A stretch of DNA of 31,148 nucleotides from Pseudoroseomonas aestuarii (GTDB taxonomy: Bacteria; Pseudomonadota; Alphaproteobacteria; Acetobacterales; Acetobacteraceae). The stretch is taken from assembly GCF_042651065.1 (NCBI RefSeq), contig NZ_JBHSCH010000054.1:1-31148 (forward strand). Reading direction: 5' to 3'. Position numbers and translations under genes: made by a program. The notes below the pieces were generated by a model, which was not told the origin of the DNA, did no database searches, and worked only from the letters and a program-made list of their open reading frames with translations. Below are positions 8,458 through 18,284 of the stretch, one piece after another. Each line of letters opens with the position of its first letter. Within the stretch, counting starts at the first letter, position 1.

Positions 8458-8476
8458 GATTCAGCGCGGCTGATTC
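8458..8476 (-). other. Inverted repeat between dnaK and dnaJ
   Basis: GATTCAGC-GCG-GCTGATTC (8458-8476) forms an eight-position stem with one mismatch and a three-base loop. It lies 18-36 bp past the dnaK stop, without a T-run. Such structures between dnaK and dnaJ can limit read-through or mark RNA processing; which applies here cannot be told. Confidence 0.35.
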
Positions 8477-8494
8477 ACCCTAGCGCTGGGCGCC

Positions 8495-10414
<1,920 letters not shown>

Positions 10415-10481
10415 CCGAGTTCTCCTTTGCGGCGGATGGGGGCGGCCCTGTCTCTGGCGCCGCGCCCATCCCCTGTTCTCA

Positions 10482-11099
10482 TCAGGCGGGGTGTTGGGGT
10501 GACCGCCCGGGCGGGAAAGCGGTGCCGGACGGTTGTGACTGCGATGTATTGAGCCGCGCCGCCCCGGACAAGGGCGACTCGCCCGGGCTGCGCAAAAAAC
10601 GTGCAGCGGAGCAGAGCAGGTATTCCACCCGCTTGCCGTTGCGCGGGTCCGTCGCCTGGCCGATGGGGCGGAAGCCCAGCCGCCGGTGGAAGGCCATGCT
10701 CTGCGGGTTGGGCGGGTCGAGGTTCACCTCGCAGCCCAGCGCCGCCACGCCCGGCAGGGCGGCCAGCGCGGCGTAGAGCCGGCGGCCGAGGCCCTGGCCC
10801 TGCGCCGCCGCGTCCACCACCACGCGGTCGACATAGGCGGCCTCCGGGTGGCGGGCGCGCATCCAGGCGTGGTTGGGGCCGCGCTCCGGCGTCTCCGGCC
10901 CGAAGGCCAGGAGGAAGCCGAGCAGCCGCTCCCCCTCCCAGGCGGCCAGCGCCAGCAGGGCGCCGGCGCACTGGACGGCGAAGGCCTCGGGCGTGAGGGC
11001 GTTCACCGCCGCGGCGTGCCGGTTGTTCAGGGCCAGCAGGGCAGGGTGCTCGGCCGCGGCGACGGGCCGCAGCGCCATGGCGCCCGGTCCACCGCTCAT
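10482..11099 (-). CDS. GNAT-family N-acetyltransferase between grpE and dnaK
   Basis: A GNAT acetyltransferase of unknown substrate. The acetyl-CoA-binding core is clear: AYVDRVVVDAAAQGQGLGRRLY (motif A, Q-G-x-G-x-G/R type), then LGCEVNLDPPNPQSMAFHRRLGF and FRPIGQ. This looks like a predicted free-amine or peptide acetylase of the ElaA/RimI-like type. The start is uncertain: GTG at 11147 overlaps the grpE stop (GTGA), an ATG at 11097-11099 closes a 12-bp repeat array and is used here, and an ATG at 11076-11078 has a GGTGGA site. The last 35 or so residues after LCSAARFLR look unconserved and run into the dnaK promoter region. Coupling with grpE is likely. Confidence 0.8.
   Translation of the reverse strand: MSGGPGAMALRPVAAAEHPALLALNNRHAAAVNALTPEAFAVQCAGALLALAAWEGERLLGFLLAFGPETPERGPNHAWMRARHPEAAYVDRVVVDAAAQGQGLGRRLYAALAALPGVAALGCEVNLDPPNPQSMAFHRRLGFRPIGQATDPRNGKRVEYLLCSAARFLRSPGESPLSGAARLNTSQSQPSGTAFPPGRSPQHPA
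10543..10571 (-). promoter_or_regulatory. Candidate dnaK promoter (heat-shock type)
   Basis: On the minus strand TTGTCC (10571-10566, within CCCTTGTCC) and TACATC (10548-10543) are 17 bp apart, inside the 3' end of the acetyltransferase gene and about 130 bp before dnaK. The grpE promoter region has the same CCTTGTCC at the same spacing. CTTG-type -35 boxes are typical of alphaproteobacterial RpoH promoters; the assignment is inference. Confidence 0.4.
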
Positions 11100-11147
11100 T
11101 CCGCCGCTTATTCCGCCGCTTATTCCGCCGCTTATTCCGCCGCTCAC
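11088..11147 (-). repeat. Five 12-bp tandem repeats at the grpE stop/acetyltransferase start
   Basis: Five contiguous units of 12 bp, on the minus strand (G/A)T(G/A)-AGC-GG(C/T)-GGA. The three middle units are identical (ATAAGCGGCGGA); the outer ones start GTG and ATG. In the grpE frame the units supply TGA, TAA, TAA, TAA, TGA. In the acetyltransferase frame they encode (M/I)SGG repeats. Unit loss or gain would keep both frames. Confidence 0.9.
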
Positions 11148-11731
11148 GCGGTTTCCGAGACGCCCTCGCCGGCCACCACCACCATGGCGGGCTTCAGCAG
11201 GCGGCCGTTCAGCGTCCAGGCCGGGGTCCAGGCCTGGATGACGGTGCCCACGGCCACGCCTTCCGGCGGCGGCTGCTGCGCCATCGCCTGGTGCAGCTCG
11301 GGGTCGAAGGGCTTGCCGGTGGCATCGTGCTTGGCCACGCCGTTGCGCTCCAGGATGGCGAGGAAGGCCCGCTCCACCCCTTCGAAGCCGCCGCGCAGCT
11401 TGGTCAGCAGCTCGGCCTCGTCCTCCCGGGGGGCGGGCAGCGCCTCCAGGCCGCGGCGGAGGTTGTCGGCGGCCTCCACCACGTCGCGGGCGAATTTCTG
11501 CACCGCATAGGCGCGGGCATCCTCCACCTCGCGCTTGGTGCGGGCGCGCAGGTTCTGCATCTCCGCCTCGGAGCGCAGCCAGCGGTCCTTCACCTGCGCC
11601 AGCTCGGCCTCCAGCTCGGCGAGGCGCGCCATGGCGTCGGCGGGCTGGGCGGGGGTCTGCTGCTGTTCGGCGGCCGGCGTTTCCGCGGGCTGGGTCTGGT
11701 CGTTCATCACAGGATCATTCTTTTCAGTCAT
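11144..11731 (-). CDS. grpE: Nucleotide exchange factor GrpE
   Basis: A 195-residue cofactor that releases ADP from DnaK. A Gln/Pro/Ala-rich N-terminus (1-32) is followed by a long coiled coil (about 35-95, ELEAELAQVKDRWLRSEAEM then NLRARTKREVEDARAYAVQK) and the beta-wing domain with the family motif PFDPELHQAMAQQPP and GTVIQAWTPAWTLNGRLLKPAMVVV. The ATG at 11729-11731 is used; a second Met lies at residue 9. A candidate promoter is about 30 bp upstream. The stop codon lies in a 12-bp repeat array and overlaps a GTG start of the downstream acetyltransferase. It is divergent from hemH. Confidence 0.97.
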   Translation of the reverse strand: MTEKNDPVMNDQTQPAETPAAEQQQTPAQPADAMARLAELEAELAQVKDRWLRSEAEMQNLRARTKREVEDARAYAVQKFARDVVEAADNLRRGLEALPAPREDEAELLTKLRGGFEGVERAFLAILERNGVAKHDATGKPFDPELHQAMAQQPPPEGVAVGTVIQAWTPAWTLNGRLLKPAMVVVAGEGVSETA

Positions 11732-11761
11732 GTCAGCGCCTGCAAGGCCATTTCAGGCCTC

Positions 11762-11790
11762 CAACTAGGGAAGCCGACCCGCCGGGACAA
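11762..11790 (-). promoter_or_regulatory. Candidate grpE promoter (heat-shock type)
   Basis: On the minus strand TTGTCC (11790-11785, within TTCCTTGTCCC) and TAGTTG (11767-11762) are 17 bp apart; the -10 region reads CCCTAGTTGG. It shares the -35 sequence and the spacing with the dnaK candidate. The predicted leader is about 25 nt. Confidence 0.45.
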
Positions 11791-11855
11791 GGAACGGTTG
11801 CGGGATGCCTGGCCCCGATCGCCCGATTCCGCTCTCCTGTCATCCGCCTGCCTCT

Positions 11856-11884
11856 TGACCAAACCCCCTTCCGTGGCATTTCCG
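11856..11884 (+). promoter_or_regulatory. Candidate hemH promoter
   Basis: TTGACC (11856-11861) and ATTTCC (11879-11884) are 17 bp apart. The ATG of hemH is at 11890, so transcription from here would begin at or next to the start codon, giving a leaderless or nearly leaderless mRNA. The -10 match is weak. Confidence 0.35.
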
Positions 11885-11889
11885 GAACC

Positions 11890-12963
11890 ATGTCCGAACC
11901 CCACCGCCCCCGCGTCGCCATCATCCTCTTCAACCTCGGTGGGCCGGACGCGCCGGAAGCGGTCCGGCCCTTCCTGGAGAACCTGTTCACCGACCCCGCC
12001 ATCCTGCGGGTGCCGGGCTTCATCCGGCCCTGGCTGGGGAAGTTCATCGCCGCGCGCCGCACCAAGGCGGCGAGCGAGAACTACGCCATCCTCGGCGGCA
12101 AGTCCCCGCTGCGCGAGCTGACGGAGGAGCAGGGCGCCGCGCTGGAGCGGGCCCTGGCGCCGGAGGTGGAGGCGCGCTGCTTCATCGCCATGCGCTACTG
12201 GCACCCCTTCGCCGAGGAGGCGGCGCGGGCGGTGAAGGCGTGGGGCGCGGAGGAGGCGGTGCTGCTGCCGCTCTACCCGCAATTCTCCACCACCACGACC
12301 GGCTCCTCCATGGAGGACTGGCAGGAAGCCTGCGCGAAGGTGGGGCTGGACCTGCCCACCAAGGCGCTGTGCTGCTTCCATTCGGACGAGGATTTCGCCC
12401 GCTCCACCGCCGCCATGGTGCGCGCGGCCTACGATTCCGCCCGCGCCGAGCTGCCGGAGGGGGTGAGGCTGCGCCTGCTGTTCTCCGCCCACGGCCTGCC
12501 GGAGAGCATCGTCAAGCGCGGCGACCCCTACCAGTGGCAGGTGGAGCGCACGGTGGAGGCGGTGGTGCGCCAGCTCGGCATCGAGGGGCTGGACAGCGGC
12601 ATCTGCTACCAGTCCCGCGTCACGCCGCAGAAATGGATCGGCCCCTCGCTGGAGACGGCGCTGGAGCACGCGGCGAAGGACAAGGTGGCGGTGCTGGTCA
12701 GCCCCATCGCCTTCGTCTCGGAGCATTCCGAGACGCTGGTAGAGCTGGATGTCGAGTACAAGGAGCTGGCCCACAAGCTGCACCTGCCCGGCTATTTCCG
12801 CGTGCCGGCGCAGAACAGCGATGCCGGCTTCATCGATTCGCTGGCCGGGCTGGTGCGGCGGGTGCGCGGCGGCAACCGGGCGCTCTGCTCCTTCGCCGGC
12901 GCCCGGCAATGCCCCAAGGTGCACCGCGACTGCCCGCACGCCCGCGCCCGGGACGCCGCGTGA
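11890..12963 (+). CDS. hemH: Ferrochelatase
   Basis: A 357-residue enzyme that inserts Fe2+ into protoporphyrin IX, the last step of haem synthesis. N-terminal VAIILFNLGGPDAPEAVRPF and GGKSPL are family hallmarks. The catalytic histidine is His201 in LFSAHGLPESIVKRGDPY, and the acidic metal-site residue is Glu281 in SEHSETLVELDVEY. The C-terminus has three cysteines (LCSFAGARQC then RDC), which recalls the [2Fe-2S] ferrochelatases known from Caulobacter; this is possible, not shown. The ATG at 11890 has only a weak GGA site. The TGA overlaps the next gene's ATG (ATGA-type overlap at 12961-12965), and hemJ follows two genes on. Confidence 0.98.
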   Translation: MSEPHRPRVAIILFNLGGPDAPEAVRPFLENLFTDPAILRVPGFIRPWLGKFIAARRTKAASENYAILGGKSPLRELTEEQGAALERALAPEVEARCFIAMRYWHPFAEEAARAVKAWGAEEAVLLPLYPQFSTTTTGSSMEDWQEACAKVGLDLPTKALCCFHSDEDFARSTAAMVRAAYDSARAELPEGVRLRLLFSAHGLPESIVKRGDPYQWQVERTVEAVVRQLGIEGLDSGICYQSRVTPQKWIGPSLETALEHAAKDKVAVLVSPIAFVSEHSETLVELDVEYKELAHKLHLPGYFRVPAQNSDAGFIDSLAGLVRRVRGGNRALCSFAGARQCPKVHRDCPHARARDAA

Positions 12964-13625
12964 TGCGCGCCGCCGCCTCCCGGCCCGCCGCCATCCTGTT
13001 CGACTGCGATGGCGTGCTGGCCGACAGCGAGGCGCTGGCCGCCATGGTCGTGGCCGAGGAGCTGACGGAGCGCGGCTGGCCGGTCTCGCCCGAGGAATGC
13101 CAGCACATCTTCCTCGGCCGCGCCGTGCCGGACATGATGCCGATCATCGAGCAGCGCTTCGGCCCCGTGCCGGATGACTGGCCGGCCCGCATGTCCCGCC
13201 GCCTGACCGAGCGGATGGCGCGCGACGTGGTGCCGGTGCCGGGCGCCAAGGCCGCCGTGGCGGCGCTGCGCGCGGCGGGGATGACGCTGGCCTGCGCCTC
13301 CAACTCCTCCCGCGCCGAGCTGTCGGCGAAGCTGGGTCGGCTCGACCTGGCGGCGGCCTTCGAGGGGCGCGTCTTCTCCTTCGAGGATGTGGACCGGCCG
13401 AAGCCCTACCCCGACATCTACCGCGCCGCCGCCCTCTCCTGCGGCGCCGCGCCGGAGGATTGCGTGGTGGTGGAGGACAGCCTGCCCGGCATCCGCGCCG
13501 GCCGCGCCGCCGGCTGCCGCGTGCTGGCGCTGGTGTGGGACATGCCGGAGGCGATGCTGCGCGCCCAGGGGGCCGAGCCCTTCCGCAGCATGGCGGAGCT
13601 GCCGGCGCTGCTTGGAGTGGCATGA
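12963..13625 (+). CDS. HAD-superfamily hydrolase (phosphatase) between hemH and hemJ
   Basis: A 220-residue HAD subfamily IA hydrolase. Motif I is ILFDCDGVLADSE (nucleophile Asp14, acid/base Asp16); a helical cap (about 20-95) follows; motif II is LACASNSS; motif III is the lysine in VDRPKPYPDIY; motif IV is CVVVEDSLPGIRAG. It resembles the phosphoglycolate phosphatase/beta-phosphoglucomutase group, but the substrate cannot be told. Its ATG overlaps the hemH stop and its TGA overlaps the start of hemJ (ATGATGA-like junction), so the three genes are translated as one unit. A link to haem synthesis is suggested only by this context. Confidence 0.93.
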   Translation: MRAAASRPAAILFDCDGVLADSEALAAMVVAEELTERGWPVSPEECQHIFLGRAVPDMMPIIEQRFGPVPDDWPARMSRRLTERMARDVVPVPGAKAAVAALRAAGMTLACASNSSRAELSAKLGRLDLAAAFEGRVFSFEDVDRPKPYPDIYRAAALSCGAAPEDCVVVEDSLPGIRAGRAAGCRVLALVWDMPEAMLRAQGAEPFRSMAELPALLGVA

Positions 13626-14077
13626 TGGACCTGGGCTTCCTCGCCGGCTGGTACCCGTGGACCAAGTCGCTGCACCTGCTCTCGGTCTTCGCCTGGATGG
13701 CGGGGCTGTTCTACCTGCCGCGGCTCTATGTCTATCACACCCCCGCCGAACCCGGCTCGGCGCAGAGCGAGCTGTTCAAGGTGATGGAGCGCCGCCTGCT
13801 GCGCGGCATCATGAACCCGGCGATGATCTCGGCCTGGATCTTCGGCGTGACCCTGGTGCTGACGCCGGGGGTGGTGGACTGGTCGGCCGGGTGGTGGCAC
13901 GGCAAGCTGGCCGGGCTGCTGGGCATGACCTGGTTCCATCACCACCTGGCCTATGCCCGGAAGGCGTTCGTCGCCGATGCCCGGCACCGCACCGAGCGCT
14001 ACTGGCGCGCCATGAACGAGGTGCCGACGGTGCTGCTGATCCTCATCGTCATCATGGTGATCGTGAAGCCGTTCTGA
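13622..14077 (+). CDS. hemJ: Protoporphyrinogen IX oxidase HemJ
   Basis: A 151-residue membrane protein of the HemJ (UPF0093) family, which oxidises protoporphyrinogen IX to protoporphyrin IX, the substrate of the neighbouring HemH. Signature at the N-terminus: YPWTKSLHLLSVFAWMAGLF followed by YLPRLYVYH (conserved His in the first membrane helix, Arg/Tyr after it). Further membrane helices: about 60-80 (ISAWIFGVTLVLTPGVV), 90-115 (AGLLGMTWFHHHLAYARKAF) and 130-150 (VPTVLLILIVIMVIVKPF). The start may be either ATG at 13622 or at 13625; both overlap the stop of the HAD gene. No oxygen-dependent hemG/hemY is in the window. Confidence 0.95.
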   Translation: MMDLGFLAGWYPWTKSLHLLSVFAWMAGLFYLPRLYVYHTPAEPGSAQSELFKVMERRLLRGIMNPAMISAWIFGVTLVLTPGVVDWSAGWWHGKLAGLLGMTWFHHHLAYARKAFVADARHRTERYWRAMNEVPTVLLILIVIMVIVKPF

Positions 14078-14367
14078 GGCACCGCCGAGGCGGCGCTGAA
14101 AATCGCCGCCGGCTGCCTTGAAAATCGCGCTGCGTGGTCTACTTTGCCCATTGACGGAGTCCGGCGGGCGAACCTAGCCTTCGGCACTTCCCGTCAAGGG
14201 CGTTAAGCGCAGGGTTTCGCCTGTTCTGGCGCCGAGACTCCCTCCCTCCTTATCCGGGACATGGCCGGCCGCGTTCCTCATGCGGCCACGGCTCGCAGGC
14301 AGGCCGCGCTGCCCGCCCTCCGCAGATGTCCCGACTGCTCCCCGCCGGAACGGAATGCGTCCGACCC
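14078..14367 (+). other. Intergenic region and rho leader
   Basis: About 290 bp without a convincing gene. It holds two candidate promoters, a 10-bp direct repeat TGAAAATCGC (14097-14106 and 14119-14128) and GC-rich hairpins, such as GGCCGC/GCGGCC around 14267-14288. A long leader fits the known autoregulation of rho by Rho-dependent attenuation, but that is inference. Confidence 0.5.
14118..14145 (+). promoter_or_regulatory. Candidate rho promoter
   Basis: TTGAAA (14118-14123) and TACTTT (14140-14145) are 16 bp apart. A second possible promoter, TTGACG (14151-14156) with TAGCCT 18 bp downstream, follows at once. The -35 box lies inside the second copy of the TGAAAATCGC repeat. Confidence 0.45.
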
Positions 14368-15642
<1,275 letters not shown>

Positions 15643-15767
15643 CTTTTCTGCAAGCTGCCGGTCAGGGCCAGGACGGGATTGCAATGCTGCGCCGGGACGC
15701 TCCGGCCCGGCGTCGCGGCCCGCGCCTCGGCTCCCCTGCGGCAGCCTGACAGAAGGAAGATGGGGGT
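15643..15767 (+). other. Structured 3' region of rho
   Basis: No gene is seen. GCTGCCG (15654-15660) and CAGGG (15663-15667) can pair with CCCTG (15734-15738) and CGGCAGC (15739-15745), a 12-bp stem with a two-base bulge. It encloses a smaller hairpin, GCCGGG/CCCGGC. It lies directly before the terminator, so it could be a stable 3' fragment or sRNA. Confidence 0.35.
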
Positions 15768-15797
15768 CCGGGGGAATTCATTCCCCCGGGCTTTTTT
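15768..15797 (+). terminator. Rho-independent terminator after rho
   Basis: CCGGGGGAA (15768-15776) pairs perfectly with TTCCCCCGG (15781-15789) around a TTCA loop and is followed by GC and T6 (15792-15797). It is the strongest plus-strand terminator in the window. Confidence 0.9.
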
Positions 15798-15883
15798 ATG
15801 ACCTCTGCCCTTCGCGGACTGCGTGCCTCGCTTCTCCGCCCGTGGCGCTAGGGTGCGCCGGGCCGACAGAAGGGGATGGGCGG

Positions 15884-16642
15884 ATGCAGGGCAGGTCCTG
15901 GCAGGGTGTCTCGGTGGCGGAGTTGGAGCGGGCCTCGCACACGGCCGTGCCGGCGCTGCGCACGGCGTTCGACGGGCCGTTCCTGGTGCGGGCCTTCCTG
16001 GGCGGCACGGGGCGCGCCAACGCGGCCAGCGCCATCGACCCTTCGCAGGATGCCGGGCTTCCGGAGCGGCTGGAGCGCATCGCCGCCGCCTACCGGCGCG
16101 TCGGCATGACCCCGCGCTTCCGCTCCACGCCGCTCGACCCGCCCGGGCTGGAGGAGGCGCTGCTGGAACGCGGCTACCGCGAGGCCGATGCGTCGCTGGT
16201 GATGGCGGGGCCGCTGGCGGGCTTCGCCGCCGGGGATGCCGCGCTGGAGGCGCTGCCGGCACCGACCGAGGAGTGGCTCTCGGTCCTGGCCACGGCGGAA
16301 TACCAGACGGAGAAGCGGCGGGCCGAGAAGCTGCAGGCGCCGGCGTTGATGATGGTGCCAGCCGCCTGGCTGCTGCTGCGCGTGGAAGGCCAGGCCGCCG
16401 CGGCGGGGCAGGTGGCGGCCGATGGGCGGCTGCTGGGCTTCTTCGACATCGCCACGGCGCCCGCCTTCCGCCGCCGGGGCATGGCACGCCGGCTGCTGGC
16501 CGCCGGCGCGGCCTGGGGGCAGGCGCAGGGCGCCACCACGGGCTGGCTGCAGGTCTCGGCCACCAACACCGCGGCGCGGGGCCTGTACGAGGCGCTGGGG
16601 ATGCGGGAGATCTACCGCTACCGCTACTTCCTGCCCGGCTGA
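15884..16642 (+). CDS. GNAT-family N-acetyltransferase
   Basis: A 252-residue protein with the acetyl-CoA-binding GNAT core in its C-terminal third: LLGFFDIATAPAFRRRGMAR (motif A, R-R-x-G-M-A) followed by RLLAAGAAWGQAQG, then WLQVSATNTAARGLYEALGM and IYRYRYFLPG. The N-terminal part (about 1-130) looks like a second, degenerate GNAT-like half, including RFRSTPLDPPGLEEALLERG. The substrate is unknown. A GTG at 15842 in frame would add 14 residues, but the ATG at 15884 follows an AAGGGG site and matches the domain start. It is separated from rho by the terminator, so it is its own transcription unit, and it converges with qor. Confidence 0.85.
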   Translation: MQGRSWQGVSVAELERASHTAVPALRTAFDGPFLVRAFLGGTGRANAASAIDPSQDAGLPERLERIAAAYRRVGMTPRFRSTPLDPPGLEEALLERGYREADASLVMAGPLAGFAAGDAALEALPAPTEEWLSVLATAEYQTEKRRAEKLQAPALMMVPAAWLLLRVEGQAAAAGQVAADGRLLGFFDIATAPAFRRRGMARRLLAAGAAWGQAQGATTGWLQVSATNTAARGLYEALGMREIYRYRYFLPG

Positions 16643-16653
16643 GCCGCAGGCCG

Positions 16654-16673
16654 GCCCGCCGGGGCCGGCGGGC
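16654..16673. terminator. Palindrome between convergent GNAT and qor genes
   Basis: GCCCGCCG (16654-16661) and CGGCGGGC (16666-16673) form an eight-pair stem with a four-base loop. It fills most of the 37-bp gap between the converging genes and could act in both directions. No T-run is present on either strand. Confidence 0.45.
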
Positions 16674-16679
16674 TCTGCC

Positions 16680-17657
16680 TCAGGGGATGAACACCGTGCT
16701 GCCGGTGGTCCGGCGCCCTTCCAGGGCGCGGTGCGCCTCGGCCGCGTCCTTCAGCGCGTAGGTCTGGTTGACCTCGATCTTCACCGCGCCGGACAGCACG
16801 ACGGAGAACAAATCGGTCGCCGTGGCCACCAAGTCGGCATGCTTGGCGGTGTAGGTGGCCAGCGTCGGGCGCGTCAGGAAGAGCGAGCCCTTGGCGGCGA
16901 GGATGCCGATATCGACCGGCGGCACGGCGCCCGAGGCATTGCCGTAGGAGACCATCATGCCGAGCGGGGCGAGGCAGTCCAGCGAGGCCATGAAGGTGTC
17001 CTTGCCGACGCTGTCATAGACCACGGGCAGCATGGCGCCGTTGGTGATCTCCTTCACCCGCGCGGGCAGGTCGTCCTGGCCGGAGATGAGCACATGCTCG
17101 GCGCCGTGGGCGCGGGCGAGCTCGGCCTTCTCCGGCGTGGAGACGGTGCCGATGACGGTGCAGCCGAGCTGCTTCGCCCACTGGCACATGATCAGCCCGA
17201 CGCCGCCGGCGGCGGCATGCACCAGGATGGTCTCGCCCGCCTTCACGGGGTAGGTGCGGCGCAGCAGGTACTGGGCGGTCATGCCCTGCAGCATCATGCC
17301 GGCGGCGGTCTTGTCGTCGATGCCGTCGGGCAGCTTCACCAGGCGGTCCGCCTTGATGGTGCGGGCCTGGCAGTAGGCGCCGATGGGCGCCATGGCATAG
17401 GCCACGCGGTCCCCCACCACGAGGCCGGAGACCTCGCTGCCCACCGCCTCGACCACCCCCGCCGCCTCCATGCCCAGCGTGGCGGGGAGGGAGGGGAGCT
17501 TGTAGAGGCCGGTGCGGAAATACACGTCGATGTAGTTCAGGCCCACCGCGCCGTGGCGGACCAGCACCTCGTCGGGCTTCGGCGCGGGGACGGGCACTTC
17601 CTCCCACACCATCTTCTCGGGGCCGCCATGTTCGTGGATGCGGATGGCATGGTTCAT
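16680..17657 (-). CDS. qor: NADPH:quinone oxidoreductase (zeta-crystallin-like MDR family)
   Basis: A 325-residue medium-chain dehydrogenase/reductase. N-terminal GroES-like domain with IHEHGGPEKMVWEEVPVP, GLNYIDVYFRTGLYKLPSLP and GMEAAGVVEAVGSEV; NADPH-binding Rossmann fold with ETILVHAAAGGVGLIMCQWA, then AELARAHGAEHVL; C-terminal HRALEGRRTTGSTVFIP. It lacks the zinc-binding cysteines of alcohol dehydrogenases, as expected for quinone reductases, which reduce quinones with NADPH in the cytoplasm. The ATG at 17655-17657 overlaps the ogt stop (ATGA) and has an AAGGA site inside ogt, so it is the second gene of an ogt-qor operon. The precise substrate is not established. Confidence 0.93.
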   Translation of the reverse strand: MNHAIRIHEHGGPEKMVWEEVPVPAPKPDEVLVRHGAVGLNYIDVYFRTGLYKLPSLPATLGMEAAGVVEAVGSEVSGLVVGDRVAYAMAPIGAYCQARTIKADRLVKLPDGIDDKTAAGMMLQGMTAQYLLRRTYPVKAGETILVHAAAGGVGLIMCQWAKQLGCTVIGTVSTPEKAELARAHGAEHVLISGQDDLPARVKEITNGAMLPVVYDSVGKDTFMASLDCLAPLGMMVSYGNASGAVPPVDIGILAAKGSLFLTRPTLATYTAKHADLVATATDLFSVVLSGAVKIEVNQTYALKDAAEAHRALEGRRTTGSTVFIP

Positions 17658-18124
17658 AGGAGGGTTCCTTGCTGGCGCAGGCTGCGTCGTTCGAGGTCCA
17701 GGAGGTAGCGCTTGGTGGCGGGGCCTTCGCCGCCGGAGTAACCGCCCAGCGCGCCGTTGGCTCCGACCACGCGGTGGCAGGGGATGATGATGGGAATCGG
17801 GTTGGCGCCGTTGGCCTGCCCGACCGCCCGCGCCACGGAGCCCAGGCCGGCGGCCAGGGCGGCGTAGCTGCGCGTCTCGCCGGGCGGGATCTCGGCCAGG
17901 GCGGCCCAGACCCTCCGCTGGAAGGCGCTGCCATGCGGGGCCAGGGGAAGGTCGAAGACCATCCGCTGACCGTCGAAATAGTCCTGGAGCTGGTCGCGCG
18001 CGGCGAGGAGGACGGGGGTTTCCGTCTGGTCCCGGCCACGGCCCCAGTCGAGCGCCACGATCGCCCCATCCTCCTCGGACAGGGTGAGCGCGCCGAGGGG
18101 GGAGAGGAGTGAGAGCTGCGGCAT
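17654..18124 (-). CDS. ogt: Methylated-DNA--[protein]-cysteine S-methyltransferase
   Basis: A 156-residue suicide repair protein that takes the methyl group from O6-methylguanine. The active-site motif IIIPCHRVVG has the acceptor Cys116. Also seen: FQRRVWAALAEIPPGETRSY (helix-turn-helix DNA-binding part), ARAVGQANGANP (with the arginine finger region) and GGYSGGEGPATKRYLLDLE. The start is set at the ATG 18122-18124, which gives MPQLSLLSPLG; a GTG six codons upstream (18142) is possible. There is no Ada-type zinc domain, so it is of the Ogt/MGMT type. It is translationally coupled to qor. No alkylation-response operator was recognised. Confidence 0.95.
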   Translation of the reverse strand: MPQLSLLSPLGALTLSEEDGAIVALDWGRGRDQTETPVLLAARDQLQDYFDGQRMVFDLPLAPHGSAFQRRVWAALAEIPPGETRSYAALAAGLGSVARAVGQANGANPIPIIIPCHRVVGANGALGGYSGGEGPATKRYLLDLERRSLRQQGTLL

Positions 18125-18201
18125 GCGGGTACGATTCGACACGCGTGGGCGGCAGCGTCAAGGGCTGGCTGCACCCGCGCGGCGCCACCGTGACCGGCCC
18201 C

Positions 18202-18231
18202 TTGGCCGACCCCGCCCGGGCTGCCTAAATG
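18202..18231 (+). promoter_or_regulatory. Possible promoter for the ferredoxin gene
   Basis: TTGGCC (18202-18207) and TAAATG (18226-18231) are 18 bp apart, in the 160-bp gap between divergent ogt and the ferredoxin gene. The match is moderate. Confidence 0.3.
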
Positions 18232-18284
18232 GGCCGGGCGGCGGGGCTTTCTCCCCGGCCGGCAGGCTTCAGGGAATCGCGCCG

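Noticed and set aside
11728..12939. A 403-codon minus-strand frame opposite hemH
   Set aside because: Shadow of hemH. No domain is seen, and it would cross the divergent hemH/grpE promoter region.
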